Source: Polaromonas sp. YR568 (GTDB taxonomy: Bacteria; Pseudomonadota; Gammaproteobacteria; Burkholderiales; Burkholderiaceae_C). From it: a stretch of 64,000 nt of DNA. Positions 8,449 to 16,551 of this stretch are shown piece after piece (positions within the stretch are counted from its first letter, which is position 1; each line of letters opens with the position of its first letter). The notes under the pieces are model-generated. The model saw only the letters and a list, made by a program, of their open reading frames with translations, ran no database searches and had not been told where the DNA came from. A program made the position numbers and the translations under genes. Location of the stretch: NCBI RefSeq assembly GCF_900116715.1, contig NZ_FPBM01000009.1, forward strand, positions 1 through 64,000. The letters are read 5' to 3'.

Positions 8449-9711
8449 ATGAAGAAGGCGGTAACAGCTCTCTGTTTTATGGCGCCTTGCCTGGCGATGG
8501 CCTTGTTGCCTGCGCGCGCTGAAAGCCGCTCCCGCTCGGCAACCGCAGAAGCCTCAGCCCGCCATACGGCGCCAGCACGCCCCGCGGCCCGCGAAACACG
8601 CGACGGCGAAGCCGAAGCCCGCCTGATCGATATCTACAAGCTGATAGGCCAGACCAAACCGCGTGAGGCCCTGCACAAAGCCGAAAGCCTGGTCAAGGAC
8701 CACCCCAACTTCCAGCTGGCGCAGCTGGTGTACGGCGACCTGCTCTCGGGCTTTGCACGCCCCGTGCGCGCCATGGGCGACATACCTCCCGACACGGCCT
8801 CCAAAGCCGCCGCGGCGCCGCTGGCCGAGCTGCGGCAGGAATCTCTGCTGCGCCTGCGCGCGCTGCGCGAGCGCCCGGCGCCGGGCACCGTGCCCTCGCA
8901 GTTCCTGGCGCTGTCGCCGCGCAACAAGCACGCGATCGCCATCGACGCCTCACGCTCGCGCCTCTACTTGTTTGAAAACACCTCCACCGGCATCAAGCTG
9001 GTGGCCGATTACTATATCTCGGTCGGCAAGTCCGGCATTGAAAAATCCGTCGAAGGCGACCTGCGCACCCCGCTGGGCGTGTACTTCATCACCAGCAACC
9101 TGGACCCAAAATCGCTGCGCGACTTCTACGGCTCGGGTGCCCTGCCCATCAACTACCCCAACCAGCTTGACGTCAAGCGCGGCAAGACCGGCAGCGGCAT
9201 CTGGCTGCACGGCACGCCGCCGGCGCAGTTTTCGCGCGCGCCGCTGTCCACCGACGGCTGCGTGGTGCTGGCCAACCCCGACCTGGAGCGCATCATCCGC
9301 ACGGTCGAGGTGCGCAGCACGCCCGTCGTCATTGCGCACAGCCTGAAGTGGGTGGCGCCGCAGTCGCTGGCGGCTGACAGCAAGTCGTTTGAGGACGTGC
9401 TGCAAAGCTGGCACAGCGCCAAGTCCAGCGGCGACATGGCCAAACTCACCGCCTGGTACACACCCGACTTCACCAGCTACGGCAAGACCCTTGCCGAATG
9501 GACGCCGGCCCTGCAGACCGAGCTCAAGCAGCTGGGCGGGCGCGACATCCAGCTCAAGGATGTGTCTTACCTGCGCTGGACCGACAGCACCGACACGATG
9601 GTGGTAACCTTTGGCGAGCTGGTCAAAGGCGCCAAGACCGGCCGCACCAAACGCCAGTACTGGGTCCGTCAGGGCAGCCAGTGGAAAATATTCTTCGAAG
9701 GAACCATTTGA
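8449..9711 (+). CDS. L,D-transpeptidase (YkuD domain) with NTF2/Cds6-like C-terminus
   Basis: This predicted periplasmic L,D-transpeptidase would cross-link peptidoglycan or anchor proteins to it. From the ATG at 8449 (420 residues) it has a signal peptide ending near PARA-ES, a helical region, then a YkuD domain. The catalytic signature is IWLHG (H254) followed by LSTDGC with nucleophile C271. The usual SHGC reads STDGC, a variant seen in the ErfK/YbiS group. A C-terminal domain of about 110 residues resembles that of the preceding gene. The in-frame extension to 8359 would overlap the previous gene and precede the signal peptide, so it is not used. The stop overlaps the ATG of the next gene by 1 nt. 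Confidence 0.88.
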   Translation: MKKAVTALCFMAPCLAMALLPARAESRSRSATAEASARHTAPARPAARETRDGEAEARLIDIYKLIGQTKPREALHKAESLVKDHPNFQLAQLVYGDLLSGFARPVRAMGDIPPDTASKAAAAPLAELRQESLLRLRALRERPAPGTVPSQFLALSPRNKHAIAIDASRSRLYLFENTSTGIKLVADYYISVGKSGIEKSVEGDLRTPLGVYFITSNLDPKSLRDFYGSGALPINYPNQLDVKRGKTGSGIWLHGTPPAQFSRAPLSTDGCVVLANPDLERIIRTVEVRSTPVVIAHSLKWVAPQSLAADSKSFEDVLQSWHSAKSSGDMAKLTAWYTPDFTSYGKTLAEWTPALQTELKQLGGRDIQLKDVSYLRWTDSTDTMVVTFGELVKGAKTGRTKRQYWVRQGSQWKIFFEGTI

Positions 9712-10457
9712 TGATGGCAGTTCACAAGACGCTGGCCGTGTTCACGGCACCGTCTACCGCATCCAAGGCATTTCAACCCCTGCGCCGCGCCGCATTCGCG
9801 ATGGCCGCCGCCGCAAGTTTCGCCCTTCTGGCCGGCCCGGCGCTTGCGCAGACACCAGCCGCGCCCAAGGTGAAGTTCGTCACCAGCGAAGGCGACTTTG
9901 TCGTCGAGGTCTACCCCGACAAAGCCCCCAAGACCGTCGAGAACTTCCTGCAGTACGTTAAAGACAAACACTACGACGGTACGATTTTTCACCGCGTGAT
10001 CAGCAACTTCATGGTGCAGGGCGGCGGCTACGACGCCACCTACGCCGAGAAGAAAACCCGCCCACCCGTCGCCCATGAAGGCCGCGAGGCACTCGCCAAG
10101 GGCGGCCCCAAAAACGTGGTCGGTACCCTGGCCATGGCGCGCACCAACGACCCCAATTCCGCCTCGTCGCAGTTCTTCATCAACGTGAAGGACAACGACT
10201 TCCTGAACCCGACCATCATTCCGCCCGGCGACCCGGTGCCCAAATTTGAATACCAGGGCCGTGTGTATGAAAACACGCCGCGCGCCCAGCTCGTCAACGC
10301 GCCCCAGCTCTACGGCTACACCGTCTTCGGCAAGGTCGTGAGCGGTATGGAAGTGGTCAACAAGATCAAATCGGTGCCCACCGGTGCGGGCGGCCCCTTC
10401 CCGACGGACGTTCCCAAGACGCCCGTCCTCATCAAATCGGCCACCCTGGTCAATTAA
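9711..10457 (+). CDS. ppiA: Periplasmic peptidyl-prolyl cis-trans isomerase (cyclophilin)
   Basis: This cyclophilin-type foldase has a signal peptide (hydrophobic run, cleavage near ALAQ). The mature domain shows [15 protein letters not shown] and the active-site stretch [18 protein letters not shown]. An insertion of about 25 residues ([20 protein letters not shown]) sits before the final YTVFGKVV strand. The start ATG at 9711 overlaps the stop of the transpeptidase gene, suggesting coupled translation. It is followed 26 bp later by a cytoplasmic cyclophilin paralogue. Confidence 0.92.
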   Translation: MMAVHKTLAVFTAPSTASKAFQPLRRAAFAMAAAASFALLAGPALAQTPAAPKVKFVTSEGDFVVEVYPDKAPKTVENFLQYVKDKHYDGTIFHRVISNFMVQGGGYDATYAEKKTRPPVAHEGREALAKGGPKNVVGTLAMARTNDPNSASSQFFINVKDNDFLNPTIIPPGDPVPKFEYQGRVYENTPRAQLVNAPQLYGYTVFGKVVSGMEVVNKIKSVPTGAGGPFPTDVPKTPVLIKSATLVN

Positions 10458-10483
10458 TTCACCCATCCCTACAGGACACCATC

Positions 10484-10993
10484 ATGAGCAACCCGAAAGT
10501 CGAACTGCACATCGCCGAATACGGCGTCATCACCCTGGAGCTCGACGCAGCCAAAGCGCCCAAGACCGTCGCCAACTTCCTGAGCTACGTCAACAAGGGC
10601 CACTACGCCAACACCGTGTTTCACCGCGTGATCCCCGGCTTCATGGTGCAGGGCGGCGGCTTTGAACCCGGCATGAAACAAAAGCCCACCGACGGCGAGA
10701 TCGAGAACGAAGCCGCCAACGGCCTCAAAAACGACAACTACACCGTGGCCATGGCGCGCACCAACGCACCGCACTCGGCCAGCTCGCAGTTCTTCATCAA
10801 CGTGGCCGACAACGGCTTTCTGAACCACACCGCGCCCAGCGGCTCGGGCTGGGGCTATGCCGTGTTCGGCAAGGTCATCGCCGGCACCGATGTGGTCGAC
10901 AAGATCAAGGCCGTGAAGACGGGCCGCAAGGGCTTTCACGACGACGTGCCGATGGAAGACGTGATCATCCAGAAAGCCGTTGCGCTGGCCTGA
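10484..10993 (+). CDS. ppiB: Cytoplasmic peptidyl-prolyl cis-trans isomerase B
   Basis: The 169-residue cyclophilin has no signal peptide, matching E. coli PpiB (164). The core motifs [15 protein letters not shown] and [16 protein letters not shown] are intact. It probably arose with, and is cotranscribed with, the secreted cyclophilin just upstream. In many proteobacteria ppiB precedes lpxH, as here (8 bp gap). Confidence 0.95.
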   Translation: MSNPKVELHIAEYGVITLELDAAKAPKTVANFLSYVNKGHYANTVFHRVIPGFMVQGGGFEPGMKQKPTDGEIENEAANGLKNDNYTVAMARTNAPHSASSQFFINVADNGFLNHTAPSGSGWGYAVFGKVIAGTDVVDKIKAVKTGRKGFHDDVPMEDVIIQKAVALA

Positions 10994-11001
10994 AGCCGCC
11001 G

Positions 11002-11805
11002 GTGAGCACCCTGGAGGCCGTACCCCAGATCGCGGAGCTTTTGGCGCCGCCGTCCTGGCGTACGGTCGATTTCATTTCGGACCTGCATTTGCAGGCCTCG
11101 GAGCCGGCCACCTTCACGGCCTGGCAGCACTACCTTGAATCCACACCCGCCGACGCGGTCTTCATCCTGGGCGACCTGTTTGAAGTCTGGGTGGGCGACG
11201 ACGCCATCGGCGAAGACCTGCACGCACCGGCCGCCGGTTTTGACGCGCGCTGCGCGCAGGTGATGGGCGAGGCCGCCGGCCGGCTGGCCCTCTTTTTCAT
11301 GCACGGCAACCGCGACTTTCTGGTCGGTCAGGGCCTGATGGACCTGTGCAACGCCACCTTGCTGCAAGACCCGACCGTGCTGGTGTTTCCGGCCGGCACC
11401 ACGCGGCGCTGGCTGCTGTCGCACGGCGACGCCCTGTGCCTGGGCGACACCGACTACATGCAGTTTCGCAGCCAGGTGCGCACCGATGAATGGCAGCGCG
11501 CTTTCCTCGCCCGGCCGCTGGCCGAGCGACAGGCCATCGCACGCGGGCTGCGTGAGCAAAGCGAAGCACGCAAGAAGTCGGGCGTGCAGTACGCCGACGT
11601 CGACACCGAAGCCGCCCGCCAGTGGCTGCAGGCCGCCGGCTCGCACACGCTGATCCACGGCCATACGCACAAGCCGGCGGTGCACGACCTGGGCGGCGGC
11701 TACTCGCGTGTGGTGCTCAGCGACTGGGACCTGGCGGCGCCGGCGCCACGCGCCGAGGTGCTGCGCCTGACCGCCGCCGGGCTGCAGCGTATTGCGCTGG
11801 GCTGA
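11002..11805 (+). CDS. lpxH: UDP-2,3-diacylglucosamine diphosphatase
   Basis: LpxH hydrolyses UDP-2,3-diacylglucosamine to lipid X in lipid A synthesis, at the inner face of the inner membrane. It is a calcineurin-like metallophosphatase. The metal-binding motifs are all visible: DLHL (27-30), GDLFEVWVGDD (57-67), GNRD (102-105), SHGD and HGHTHKPAVH. Length is 267 residues, slightly above E. coli (240). The start is GTG at 11002; the N-terminal 20 residues are a family-variable extension. It ends the rightward envelope run. Confidence 0.95.
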   Translation: MSTLEAVPQIAELLAPPSWRTVDFISDLHLQASEPATFTAWQHYLESTPADAVFILGDLFEVWVGDDAIGEDLHAPAAGFDARCAQVMGEAAGRLALFFMHGNRDFLVGQGLMDLCNATLLQDPTVLVFPAGTTRRWLLSHGDALCLGDTDYMQFRSQVRTDEWQRAFLARPLAERQAIARGLREQSEARKKSGVQYADVDTEAARQWLQAAGSHTLIHGHTHKPAVHDLGGGYSRVVLSDWDLAAPAPRAEVLRLTAAGLQRIALG

Positions 11806-11908
11806 GTCCGCCTGGTTTGGGATGATTTGGGTTTTGGTCTTTTTTTCCCTTTTTCGTTTTTTGCTTTGCCTGCGTCCCTTTTGCTTTTATCCTTCAGCCC
11901 CAACTCCG

Positions 11909-11966
11909 CTGATCTCCTTCTGATTTTTTTCTGATCTCTTTCTGATCTTTTCCTTTCTTTCTGATC
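11909..11966 (+). repeat. Phased CTGATC repeats in a pyrimidine-rich tract before mtfA
   Basis: CTGAT occurs at 11909, 11920, 11931 and 11942, exactly 11 bp apart, and again at 11961, separated by C/T-rich filler. The tract occupies most of the 174-bp gap between lpxH and mtfA. It is close to helical phasing, so it could be a regulator-binding array or a slippage product. Confidence 0.7.
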
Positions 11967-11979
11967 AAGACCAATACCC

Positions 11980-12753
11980 ATGCTGAACTGGTTACGAACG
12001 CTGGCAGGCGGCAACAAGGCCCCCACCAAAACCATTCCGGACACGCTGTGGATGGACACGCTCCTGCAGTTCCCCTTTCTGGCCCGCCGCCCGGTGGCCG
12101 AGCTGCAGGAGCTGCACACGCTGGCCGGCAAGTTTCTCAAGCAAAAAGAATTTACCGGCGCGCGCGGCCTGAAGGTCACCGACCAGATGGCCGTCGCCAT
12201 TGCCGCGCAGGCCTGCCTGCCAGTGCTGCACCTGGGCCTGCGCTGGTATGACGACTTCAAGGGCATCGTGGTGCACCCGGGCGCGATGCTCGCGCGCCGC
12301 GAGGTCACCGACCAGGCGGGCGTGGTGCACCGCTACAACGAAGAGCTGCTGGGCGAGGCCATGGAGGGCGGCCCCGTCACCCTGAGCTGGCAGGACGTGG
12401 CCGATGCCGGCAACACGGCCGAGCAGGGTCACAACGTGGTGATTCACGAGTTCGTCCACAAGATGGACATGCGCGACGGCGCGGCCGACGGCTGCCCGCC
12501 CCTGCCCTCACGCGGCGCCCATGCCTCCTGGCATTCGGTGATGCAGCCGGCCTTTGACGAGTTTTGCGAGAAGGTCGCGATGGCCAAGCGCTTTGGCGCC
12601 GCGGCGCCCTGGCTGGACGACTACGCCGCCACCTCCCCGGCCGAATTCTTCGCCGTGACCAGCGAGGCCTACTTCGTCAACCGCGAGCGCTTCACGCTGG
12701 ACTTCGCGCCTTTGACGGTGCTGTTCGACAAATTCTTTATTCCGGCCAAATAG
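11980..12753 (+). CDS. mtfA: MtfA-type zinc peptidase (DgsA/Mlc anti-repressor family)
   Basis: In E. coli MtfA titrates the glucose repressor Mlc and has zinc-dependent aminopeptidase activity. The 257-residue product matches the family length and has the gluzincin motif HEFVH at residues 156-160 (HEFVHKMDMRDG), followed by the YAATSPAEFFAVTSEAYF region that supplies the third ligand. Whether a Mlc homologue exists in this organism cannot be seen. It has no obvious operon partner. A GGGGGATT/AATCCCCC hairpin (12771-12799) lies downstream but lacks a T-run. Confidence 0.9.
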   Translation: MLNWLRTLAGGNKAPTKTIPDTLWMDTLLQFPFLARRPVAELQELHTLAGKFLKQKEFTGARGLKVTDQMAVAIAAQACLPVLHLGLRWYDDFKGIVVHPGAMLARREVTDQAGVVHRYNEELLGEAMEGGPVTLSWQDVADAGNTAEQGHNVVIHEFVHKMDMRDGAADGCPPLPSRGAHASWHSVMQPAFDEFCEKVAMAKRFGAAAPWLDDYAATSPAEFFAVTSEAYFVNRERFTLDFAPLTVLFDKFFIPAK

Positions 12754-12799
12754 GCGAAATTTCTGCGTTCCGGGGGATTTTTACAAGCCAAATCCCCCG

Positions 12800-12844
12800 C
12801 CAGACCAGAAGGGACAGGCGTAAGCAGCTCCTGAATTCATAGCG
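12800..12844 (-). repeat. Interspersed palindromic repeat, mtfA downstream copy
   Basis: Read on the minus strand it is CGCTATGAATTCAGG, then AGCTGCTTACGCCTGTCC, then a TCTGGCGGGGGATTT tail. The block order is the same as in the other copies. The 208-bp gap in which it lies (12754-12961) holds nothing else I can name beyond a GC hairpin and a T-rich stretch. Confidence 0.6.
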
Positions 12845-12961
12845 AACCGCTGAACGGTGCCTCGCTGAGTTGGGAGCTTTTTTTCCCTTTTTCCGGCCTT
12901 CTTAACCCCATCCCCCGGGCCGTGTCGTTTCAACCAGCTCCACCCCTTTTCTGGAGCTTCC

Positions 12962-13897
12962 ATGAAACGCCAACGCCCTCCTCGTTCGTCCTTTCCCTCA
13001 TTTCGCGCGGTCCTCACCCCGCTGGTTCTGCTGGCCGCGTCTACGCTGGCTTTGCAGGCCCAGGCTGTCGGCCGCCTCGCCGACGTGACCGTCATCGACC
13101 GCAGCACCGGCGCCACGCTGCCGCTCTACTACCACCGCGGTGAATACTGGGTGGCCGGCCAATACGGCGCCAAATACGCGATCTCGGTGCGCAACAAGCT
13201 TGGCGAGCGCGTGCTGGCCGTGACCGCTGTGGACGGCGTCAATGTGCTGAACGGTGAGACCGCCGCCTGGGACCAGACCGGTTATGTGTTTTCGCCCTGG
13301 CAGCAGTACCAGGTCACCGGCTGGCGCAAAAGCAGCAGCGAAGTCGCCGCATTTGAGTTTTCCGCGCTGGGGGACTCTTACGCCGGCCGCACCGGCAGGC
13401 CCGGCAATGTCGGCGTGATTGGCGTGGCGCTCTTCCGGGAACGGCTGCCGGAGCCGGTCGCGCAGGCAGCGCCCGCCGGCCCGGCCCGTGCGGAACGTGC
13501 AGAACGCGAAGCCGACGCACCCGCCAACCTCAAAAGCGCCCCACAAAGCGGCGCCGGCAGATCGGCCCTGGCCGACCAGAGCAGCAGCGCGGCAGAAGCC
13601 TCCGCCGGGCTGGAAGGCATGGCCAGAAGGGCGCCCTCCCCACCATCCGCCGCCCTGCCCGCCCCCAAGCTGGGCACCGGCCACGGCGCCCGCGAAACCT
13701 CAGTGATCTCGCACACCTCGTTTGCCCGCCTGCAATCACAGCCCAACGAGGTCATCCGCATCCGCTATGACAGCCGGGAGAACCTGGTTGCGAGTGGCGT
13801 GATTCGGGAACCGGTTGCGCACAATCCTGTTCCGGATCCGTTCCCGCAATCAGGCAATGCCTCCTATGTGCCCGATCCTCCTCTGCGCCGCTACTGA
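12962..13897 (+). CDS. Secreted protein of unknown function upstream of an ECF sigma gene
   Basis: I do not recognise this 311-residue protein. A signal peptide (about 1-36, ALQAQA-VGR) is followed by a compact domain of about 110 residues rich in aromatic and beta-like segments (LYYHRGEYWVAGQYG, YVFSPWQQYQVTGWRKS). Then comes a low-complexity Ala/Pro/Arg linker (about 165-245) and a C-terminal stretch with VIRIRYDSRENLVASGV. It lies 20 bp before the ECF sigma gene, so it is probably exported and part of the same regulatory cassette, for example as the sensed or effector component. Confidence 0.75.
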   Translation: MKRQRPPRSSFPSFRAVLTPLVLLAASTLALQAQAVGRLADVTVIDRSTGATLPLYYHRGEYWVAGQYGAKYAISVRNKLGERVLAVTAVDGVNVLNGETAAWDQTGYVFSPWQQYQVTGWRKSSSEVAAFEFSALGDSYAGRTGRPGNVGVIGVALFRERLPEPVAQAAPAGPARAERAEREADAPANLKSAPQSGAGRSALADQSSSAAEASAGLEGMARRAPSPPSAALPAPKLGTGHGARETSVISHTSFARLQSQPNEVIRIRYDSRENLVASGVIREPVAHNPVPDPFPQSGNASYVPDPPLRRY

Positions 13898-13917
13898 CAA
13901 GGCAGCGCTGCTGCGCC

Positions 13918-14529
13918 GTGATAATGTGGCGCATGCCGAGTGCCACTCCCGATCCCGCAGCCGAAGACAGCGACGAATCGCTGATGCTGCGCTTTGCGGG
14001 CGGCGACATCAGCGCCTTCGACGCGCTGTATGCGCGCCACGAGCTGGGGGTGTGGCGCTATGTGTTTCGCAGCGTGCGCGTGCAGGCCGTGGCCGATGAC
14101 CTGCTGCAGGACGTGTGGTTTGCGGTAGCGCGCAGCGCGCCCACCTATACCGTGTCGGCGCGCTTCAAGACCTGGCTGTTCACCATGGCGCACAACCGGG
14201 TGGTCGACCACTTCCGCACGGCTAAGCAGCATGTGAGCATCGATGCCCAGGGGGATGATGACGAAGGCTCCAGCCTGGGCGACACGCTGGCGGCCGATTC
14301 GGGCTTTGGTCCGGTGCGCCGGCTGGAGTCCAGCGAGCAAGCGGCGGCGCTGATTGCCGCGGTGGAGCGGCTGCCGCTGGAGCAGCGCGAAGCCTTTTTG
14401 CTGCAGGCCGAGGCGGGCCTGAGTGTGGAAGGCATCGCCGAGGCCACCGGCGTGAGTTTTGAGACCGCCAAGAGCCGCCTGCGCTACGCACGAAACAGCC
14501 TGCGCCAGCAGCTACAGGAGTTTGCATGA
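13918..14529 (+). CDS. RNA polymerase ECF sigma factor (sigma-70 family)
   Basis: This is an extracytoplasmic-function sigma factor of about 200 residues. Region 2 is seen in FDALYARHELGVWRYV...DDLLQDVWF and the KTWLFTMAHNRVVDHF stretch. Region 4 is seen in LPLEQREAFLLQAEAGLS...GVSFETAKSRLRYARNSL. Possible starts are GTG 13918, ATG 13924 and ATG 13933; none has a strong ribosome-binding site, and I keep the longest. The stop overlaps the next gene's ATG (ATGA, 4 nt), so the two are translationally coupled, as expected for a sigma/anti-sigma pair. Confidence 0.93.
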   Translation: MIMWRMPSATPDPAAEDSDESLMLRFAGGDISAFDALYARHELGVWRYVFRSVRVQAVADDLLQDVWFAVARSAPTYTVSARFKTWLFTMAHNRVVDHFRTAKQHVSIDAQGDDDEGSSLGDTLAADSGFGPVRRLESSEQAAALIAAVERLPLEQREAFLLQAEAGLSVEGIAEATGVSFETAKSRLRYARNSLRQQLQEFA

Positions 14530-15845
14530 CAGAGCCAGACCGCAGCCCCCCGGGCGACGAGCTGACAGCGCGCTACCGCGAGGCCAGCGCCCAGGACACA
14601 CGCCGCCCCGGCGCGCATGTGCGGGACGCTGTGCGCGCGCATGCGGAGATGGTGATCGCGGCCGGCAAGGCGCAGACTGCCAACGCAGCCGCTGCTACGC
14701 CCACACAAACGCCCGCCGCCAACCAGTCGCGCTGGAAGATCTCGGCCCTGGCCAGCGTGGCGCTGGTGGGCCTGACGGGCTTGCTGGTGCTGCAACTGGA
14801 CCGCGGCAGCGATGAGGAAAAAGACCTGGCGTTTGGCCAGCCCAGCGCGAGTGCGCCGCCTGCTGCGGCTGTTCCGGCGCCGGCACCTGCGCCTGCAGCC
14901 GCTCCGGCAAACACCGCGCCCCAAACAACGCAATCTGAAGCCAGGGCCAAGGCGGCGCCCGCCGAAAGCTCAGCGGCTGCGGCCTTGAAAGCGCCGGCAA
15001 AACCTGCCGCCGAAAAACCTGCGCCCCAGCCAGCCCCCCAGCCGGTTCCCTTGCCAGGCCTCGCCAAGGATGCAGCAAAGTCCGCCGCCAAGGCCGAAGC
15101 GGAAACCACGCAAGCATTTGGCGGCGTGGCGCCGCCGGTGGTGGCGTCACCGCCTGCTGCTGCGCCCTCTCCAGCCGCTGCGCCCGCAGCTCCCCCCGCA
15201 CCTCCCGCCGCCATTGCACAAGACAGCGCGGGATTTGGACGCTCACGCCAAGCTGATGCGGCAGCAGGCTCTTCAGCCGTAGTCCCTGCACCGCAAGCCG
15301 ATGAGCTCGTATCGCGCTCGGCGCCCGCCGCTGCACCTGTTGCCCCTTCCACCCCTTCTACCCCTGCCGCCATGTCTGCTCCACGGCCAGCAGTCGCTCC
15401 GGCGCTTGGACCGGCTCCCGCCGTAGTAGCCGCCGCTCCGCCAGCCCCTGCGGCTGCGGCACCCGCCGCGGCAGCACCCGCCGCGGCAGCACCCGCAGCC
15501 GCAGAACAGCGGCAGGAAAAATCCGCCGCCCCCGCGCGCTCCCTGCGCGCCGAAGCCACCGGTTCACTGGCGCTGGCCGGCGCGCTGCAGCAAGCCGCCC
15601 GCGCTGGCAACTTGCAGCAACTGGATCGCCTGCTTCAGCAAGGCGCCCCGGTCAACGCGGCCGACTCAGCCGGGCGCACGCCTTTGGTCCTGGCCGTCAT
15701 GCAGGGGCACACGGCCGTGGTTCAGCGCCTGCTGGCGGCGGGCGCCAACACGGCGTTGATCGACAAGGATGGCTTGAATGCGCTGCAGCATGCGCGGCGC
15801 CTGGGCTTTGATGGAATCGCCCATCTGATTGAAGCAGCCCGCTGA
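14526..15845 (+). CDS. Probable membrane anti-sigma factor with Ala/Pro-rich stalk and ankyrin repeats
   Basis: The 439-residue protein starts with a short charged cytoplasmic segment (1-60) and has one membrane helix (ISALASVALVGLTGLLVLQL, about 66-85). About 260 residues of Ala/Pro-rich low complexity follow. Two to three ankyrin repeats (LQQAARAGNLQQLDRLLQQG, TPLVLAVMQGHTAVVQRLL, about 345-435) form the C-terminus. Position and 4-nt overlap with the ECF gene make an anti-sigma role likely, but no ZAS zinc motif is seen. The ankyrin part would be periplasmic and could bind a ligand or the exported protein encoded upstream. The function is inferred from context only. Confidence 0.65.
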   Translation: MTEPDRSPPGDELTARYREASAQDTRRPGAHVRDAVRAHAEMVIAAGKAQTANAAAATPTQTPAANQSRWKISALASVALVGLTGLLVLQLDRGSDEEKDLAFGQPSASAPPAAAVPAPAPAPAAAPANTAPQTTQSEARAKAAPAESSAAAALKAPAKPAAEKPAPQPAPQPVPLPGLAKDAAKSAAKAEAETTQAFGGVAPPVVASPPAAAPSPAAAPAAPPAPPAAIAQDSAGFGRSRQADAAAGSSAVVPAPQADELVSRSAPAAAPVAPSTPSTPAAMSAPRPAVAPALGPAPAVVAAAPPAPAAAAPAAAAPAAAAPAAAEQRQEKSAAPARSLRAEATGSLALAGALQQAARAGNLQQLDRLLQQGAPVNAADSAGRTPLVLAVMQGHTAVVQRLLAAGANTALIDKDGLNALQHARRLGFDGIAHLIEAAR

Positions 15846-15873
15846 GCAAAAGCGGCGGCCCGAACGGGGCCCT

Positions 15874-16551
15874 TCAGTTCGCGTAGTACAGCACGGCCAC
15901 AAAGTGGCAGACCGTGCCGGCCGCCACAAACATATGCCACACAAAGTGCCCGTAGCGAAGCCGTGAGTCAGTGGCAAAAAAGCCCACGCCCAGGGTGTAG
16001 AAAAGCCCGCCGGCCACCAGCCAGAACAAACCCCAGTTCGGAATCAACTCGAGCATAGGCTTGATGGCGATCAGCGCAACCCACCCCATCGCCACATACA
16101 GCGCGGTAGAGACACGCGGGTACCGTATGCCCGCCACGGCCTTCACCGCCACCCCGGCCAGCGCCATGGTCCACACCAGGGCAAACAGCGTCCAGCCCCA
16201 GGGCCCGCGCAGCACGCCCAGCGTGAAAGGTGTGTAGGTGCCGGCAATCAACAGGTAGATGGCGCCGTGGTCCAGGACCTGGAACACGCTTTTGGCGCGC
16301 GCCGCACGCACGGCCGGAAGCGCGTGGTACAGCATGGAGGTGAAGTACAGCAACACCATGGTGGCGGCAAACACGCTGGCGGCTGCGACGTCGATGGCAT
16401 CGCCGTTGCGCACGCTGGCAACCACCAGGAAAGGCGCCGCAATCACCGCAGCCAGCAGCGCAACACCGTGGCTCACACTGTTGGCGATTTCCTCGCCCAG
16501 CGTCTGCACACGGTCTTGTGATGCCGCCACAGCAGCGGCGTCCACACTCAT
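15874..16551 (-). CDS. Hemolysin III / TrhA family membrane protein
   Basis: The 225-residue protein has seven predicted membrane helices and the family's conserved residues: EIANSVSHG near the N-terminus (SxxxH), LYHALP in helix 3, DHGAIYLLIAGTYTP, and the C-terminal RLRYGHFVWHMFVAAGT with two histidines. Together these form a putative zinc site typical of the PAQR/hemolysin III superfamily. The E. coli homologue TrhA affects membrane energetics and lipid homeostasis. The start codon overlaps the stop of the upstream DUF349 gene by 4 nt. Confidence 0.9.
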   Translation of the reverse strand: MSVDAAAVAASQDRVQTLGEEIANSVSHGVALLAAVIAAPFLVVASVRNGDAIDVAAASVFAATMVLLYFTSMLYHALPAVRAARAKSVFQVLDHGAIYLLIAGTYTPFTLGVLRGPWGWTLFALVWTMALAGVAVKAVAGIRYPRVSTALYVAMGWVALIAIKPMLELIPNWGLFWLVAGGLFYTLGVGFFATDSRLRYGHFVWHMFVAAGTVCHFVAVLYYAN

